Source: Limosilactobacillus fastidiosus
Lineage (GTDB): Bacteria > Bacillota > Bacilli > Lactobacillales > Lactobacillaceae
DNA length: 64,000 nt
Direction: 5' to 3'
Assembly (NCBI RefSeq): GCF_014145505.1
Contig: NZ_JACIUZ010000041.1
Span: 62,001 to 126,000, forward strand
Within the stretch, counting starts at the first letter, position 1. Each line of letters begins with the position of its first letter. Shown here piece by piece: positions 61,979-64,000 of the stretch. Made by a program: the position numbers and the translations under genes. The notes beneath the pieces are model-generated. The model saw nothing but the letters and a program-made list of their open reading frames with translations, was not told the origin of the DNA and did not search any database.

Positions 61979-62392
61979 TTACTTTGTTAAGTGCTCGTTA
62001 ACTTGATCAAGTAACTGTTTCAAATTATCATACGTCAAACGCTCACGAGCCTCCGCATAGTTAAACCAACCACAATTTTTAATTTCTTCGGCTTGCAAAT
62101 GAATATCTTCGCTCTGTGTTAGATCAGCGGTATACAAGGTCATTTGCTTCCGGTTACCGTTGGGTAAATTATATTCTGTATAAACATGAAAGCTAGTATC
62201 AATTGGTAATACTAGTTGTGTTTCTTCTTTAATTTCTCGTTTAGCCGTCTCTTCTAGTGTTTCGTTTCCTTCAACATGCCCTTTAGGAAATCCCCAAAAG
62301 TGTCCCTTATTTTGGCTTTCTAGTAATAAGTATTCAATTTCGCCATTATTTTTCCGATAAACAACAGCACCACTAGTAATTTCAATTGCCAT
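61979..62392 (-). CDS. Nudix hydrolase
   Basis: 137 residues with the complete Nudix box from GHVEGNETLEETAKREIKEE onward. Resembles bis(5'-nucleosyl)-tetraphosphatase (Ap4A) enzymes; FWGFPKGHVE is typical of these. It is co-transcribed with the guanylate-kinase-like gene, a nucleotide clean-up pair by inference. Confidence 0.88.
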   Translation of the reverse strand: MAIEITSGAVVYRKNNGEIEYLLLESQNKGHFWGFPKGHVEGNETLEETAKREIKEETQLVLPIDTSFHVYTEYNLPNGNRKQMTLYTADLTQSEDIHLQAEEIKNCGWFNYAEARERLTYDNLKQLLDQVNEHLTK

Positions 62393-62432
62393 AGTCGATT
62401 AACTCCTCTTAAAATTAATCTAATTTTTCTCA

Positions 62433-62496
62433 TTGACTTTTAATATTAACCAAATGTATTATATTTAGTATGTGCGACAGGTATTACTCCTGTCGC
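62433..62496 (+). promoter_or_regulatory. Promoter and 5'-UTR hairpin of the amino-acid permease
   Basis: TTGACT (62433-62438), 18-nt spacer and TATTAT (62457-62462, preceded by TG) form a promoter. A perfect 8-bp inverted repeat GCGACAGG/CCTGTCGC (62474-62496) starts about where transcription should begin, a possible operator or protective stem. Confidence 0.55.
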
Positions 62497-62526
62497 TAAA
62501 TTTATTATAGCAAAGGTGGGTTAAAG

Positions 62527-63927
62527 ATGGGCTTAAACATTTTCCGAAAAGAAAGTCTTGATCGTTATCTTGGTGCGGATAAGTTATTCGTTAAATCAAT
62601 GACCGCTCGCGATTTAATGGCAATCGGAATTGGAACCATTATTGGTACCGGGATTTTCATTCTTCCCGGGACTATTGCAGCAGAGCAAGCTGGACCAGGG
62701 GTATCCCTCTCCTTCTTACTTTCTGCAATTGTTTGTGCATTGGCCGCAATGTGTTATGCCGAGTTCGCATCAGCACTTCCTGTTGCCGGTAGTGCATACT
62801 CCTATGGTAACGTGGTGTTCGGTGAATTTTTTGGCTGGCTTCTTGGCTGGGCATTAGTTCTTGAATACATGCTTTCCGTAGCGTCAGTTTCAACGGGGTG
62901 GGCAGCCTACTTTAACTCTTTTATCGCAAGCTTTGGGTTAAAAGTTCCCTATGCTTTATCAGGACCTTTTGCCCCCGCACACGGTACCTATATTAACATC
63001 GTCGCGGTTGTAATCGTCCTCCTTATTACGTTCATGCTATCTCGTGGACTGCAGTCATCTGTACGAATCAATAATATTGCGGTGGCAATTAAAGTAGCAA
63101 TCATCATTATCTTCATTGTTGCGGGCTTATTCTTCATTAAACCGAAGAATTACCACCCCTTCCTCCCTTACCATATGAGTGGGGTTGTGCATGGGGCAAC
63201 GATTAGTTTCTTCGCTTACCTAGGATTTGATTGCGTTTCTAGTTCGGCGGCGGAAGTTAAAAACCCTAAACGAAACATGCCTCTAGGGATTATTGGAACA
63301 TTAGCAGTTGTTACCGTCCTCTATATGGGAGTAGCAATTATCTTAACTGGGATGGTTCATTACACTCGGTTAAATGTTGCCAATCCAGTATCCTATGCCC
63401 TCCAACTAGTTCACCAGAACTGGCTAGCGGAGCTCCTATCAATCGGAGCCTTAATTGGAATGTTCACCATGATGGTGGCAATGATTTACTCCAGCTCACG
63501 ATTAATCTACGCAGTCGGTCGGGACGGTCTCTTACCTGCTTTCTTAGGAAAGTTAGATCCTAAGAGTCGCTCTCCACAAGTCGCCTTATGGATTGTCGGG
63601 ATTATCATTGCTGCAATGGGGGGCTTGGTTTCATTCGAGCAATTAACTAGTTTAGTTAACATTGGAACCTTATTTGCCTTCACGCTTGTCTCGTTTGGGA
63701 TCATCCCTCTTCGGCGGCGGAAAGATATTGGTAACCGGGGAGGCTTCAAGGTTCCTTTTTACCCTTTCATCCCGATTCTCTCTGGTTTCCTTTGCCTTGG
63801 AATGATGACCCAACTACAACTAGAAACCTACATTGGTGCAGGAATCTGGTTTACCATCGGGATCATTGTCTACTTCGCTTATGGCTACCATCATAGTAAG
63901 TTAAACCAAAAAAATTTAGAACATTAG
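62527..63927 (+). CDS. APC-family amino-acid permease
   Basis: 466 residues, 12 transmembrane segments. IGIGTIIGTGIFILPG is the APC signature, and EFASALPVAGSAYSYG and SFFAYLGFDCVSSSAAEVKNP are typical of the cationic amino-acid transporter (YfnA/CAT-like) subgroup. AAAGGTGGG precedes the ATG. Substrate probably a cationic or branched amino acid, not proven. The last 73 bases of the window hold no gene I can support. Confidence 0.92.
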   Translation: MGLNIFRKESLDRYLGADKLFVKSMTARDLMAIGIGTIIGTGIFILPGTIAAEQAGPGVSLSFLLSAIVCALAAMCYAEFASALPVAGSAYSYGNVVFGEFFGWLLGWALVLEYMLSVASVSTGWAAYFNSFIASFGLKVPYALSGPFAPAHGTYINIVAVVIVLLITFMLSRGLQSSVRINNIAVAIKVAIIIIFIVAGLFFIKPKNYHPFLPYHMSGVVHGATISFFAYLGFDCVSSSAAEVKNPKRNMPLGIIGTLAVVTVLYMGVAIILTGMVHYTRLNVANPVSYALQLVHQNWLAELLSIGALIGMFTMMVAMIYSSSRLIYAVGRDGLLPAFLGKLDPKSRSPQVALWIVGIIIAAMGGLVSFEQLTSLVNIGTLFAFTLVSFGIIPLRRRKDIGNRGGFKVPFYPFIPILSGFLCLGMMTQLQLETYIGAGIWFTIGIIVYFAYGYHHSKLNQKNLEH

Positions 63928-64000
63928 GATAGGGAAAGAAGTTAATTATAACTGCATCCTCACGCCCTACAAGTACAAAATGGCCATCAGTGCTGGCAAA

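Noticed and set aside
63944-64000. Start of a next gene or terminator at the window edge
   Set aside because: Too little sequence; GGCCATCAGTGCTGGC is only weakly dyadic.

Overview
The window reads as chromosomal DNA of a low-GC, Gram-positive lactic acid bacterium. The best guess is Lactobacillaceae, probably the heterofermentative genus Limosilactobacillus. The grounds are sucrose phosphorylase, D-lactate dehydrogenase, KtrAB, a YhgE/Pip protein, an LtaS-type synthase, CsbD/GlsB stress proteins, strong AGGAGG-type ribosome binding sites and frequent TTG/GTG starts. The genus is inferred from protein resemblance, not from a search. I see no rRNA, tRNA, CRISPR array or intact insertion sequence.

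Layout. 0-7.3 kb: end of an aldose 1-epimerase gene, two serine peptidase/beta-lactamase-fold envelope proteins, an aldo/keto reductase, and a sucrose operon (MFS transporter plus sucrose phosphorylase) whose promoter is bracketed by two LacI-type operators. 7.3-13.3 kb: a large CshA-repeat protein without a recognisable signal peptide, a DyP peroxidase, an esterase-like hydrolase and a YeiH transporter. 13.4-19.2 kb, minus strand: methyltransferase, KtrAB potassium uptake, a probable restriction endonuclease/adenine methylase pair and two unknown proteins. 19.5-27.2 kb: EF-P, a copper ATPase plus cupredoxin with two CopY-type cop boxes, a secreted matrixin-like protease, an alcohol dehydrogenase, GlyA, and a MarR/B3-B4 tRNA-editing-like pair.

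27.2-40.6 kb is an accessory region. It opens with decayed genes (small membrane protein, LPxTG surface protein, GNAT acetyltransferase). An NhaC-family antiporter follows, preceded by a tyrosine-rich leader peptide and an unusual three-hairpin attenuator with an 11-nt loop-to-loop complementarity. Then come three divergent Sir2/SirTM-like genes around a TetR regulator and next to nicotinate phosphoribosyltransferase, an oxidoreductase, BioY, and a Fic toxin-antitoxin pair whose toxin is frameshifted. The sirtuin/NAD-salvage group (32.1-38.1 kb) is the best candidate for an undescribed system. All three proteins have lost the catalytic His of deacetylases, as SirTM ADP-ribosyltransferases have. 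One is fused to a DUF985-like cupin, and no macrodomain or lipoylation partner is nearby.

40.6-64 kb is mostly housekeeping: TrmH methyltransferase, GuaA, CoaA, LtaS-type synthase, two tandem EamA transporters (the second bracketed by the ends of a dispersed repeat), HelD, DedA, a phosphoglycerate-mutase-like phosphatase, HflX, GlsB/CsbD stress proteins, D-LDH, YhgE/Pip with a TetR regulator, a secreted low-complexity protein, a Fur-family regulator, a guanylate-kinase-like ATPase, a Nudix hydrolase and an amino-acid permease.
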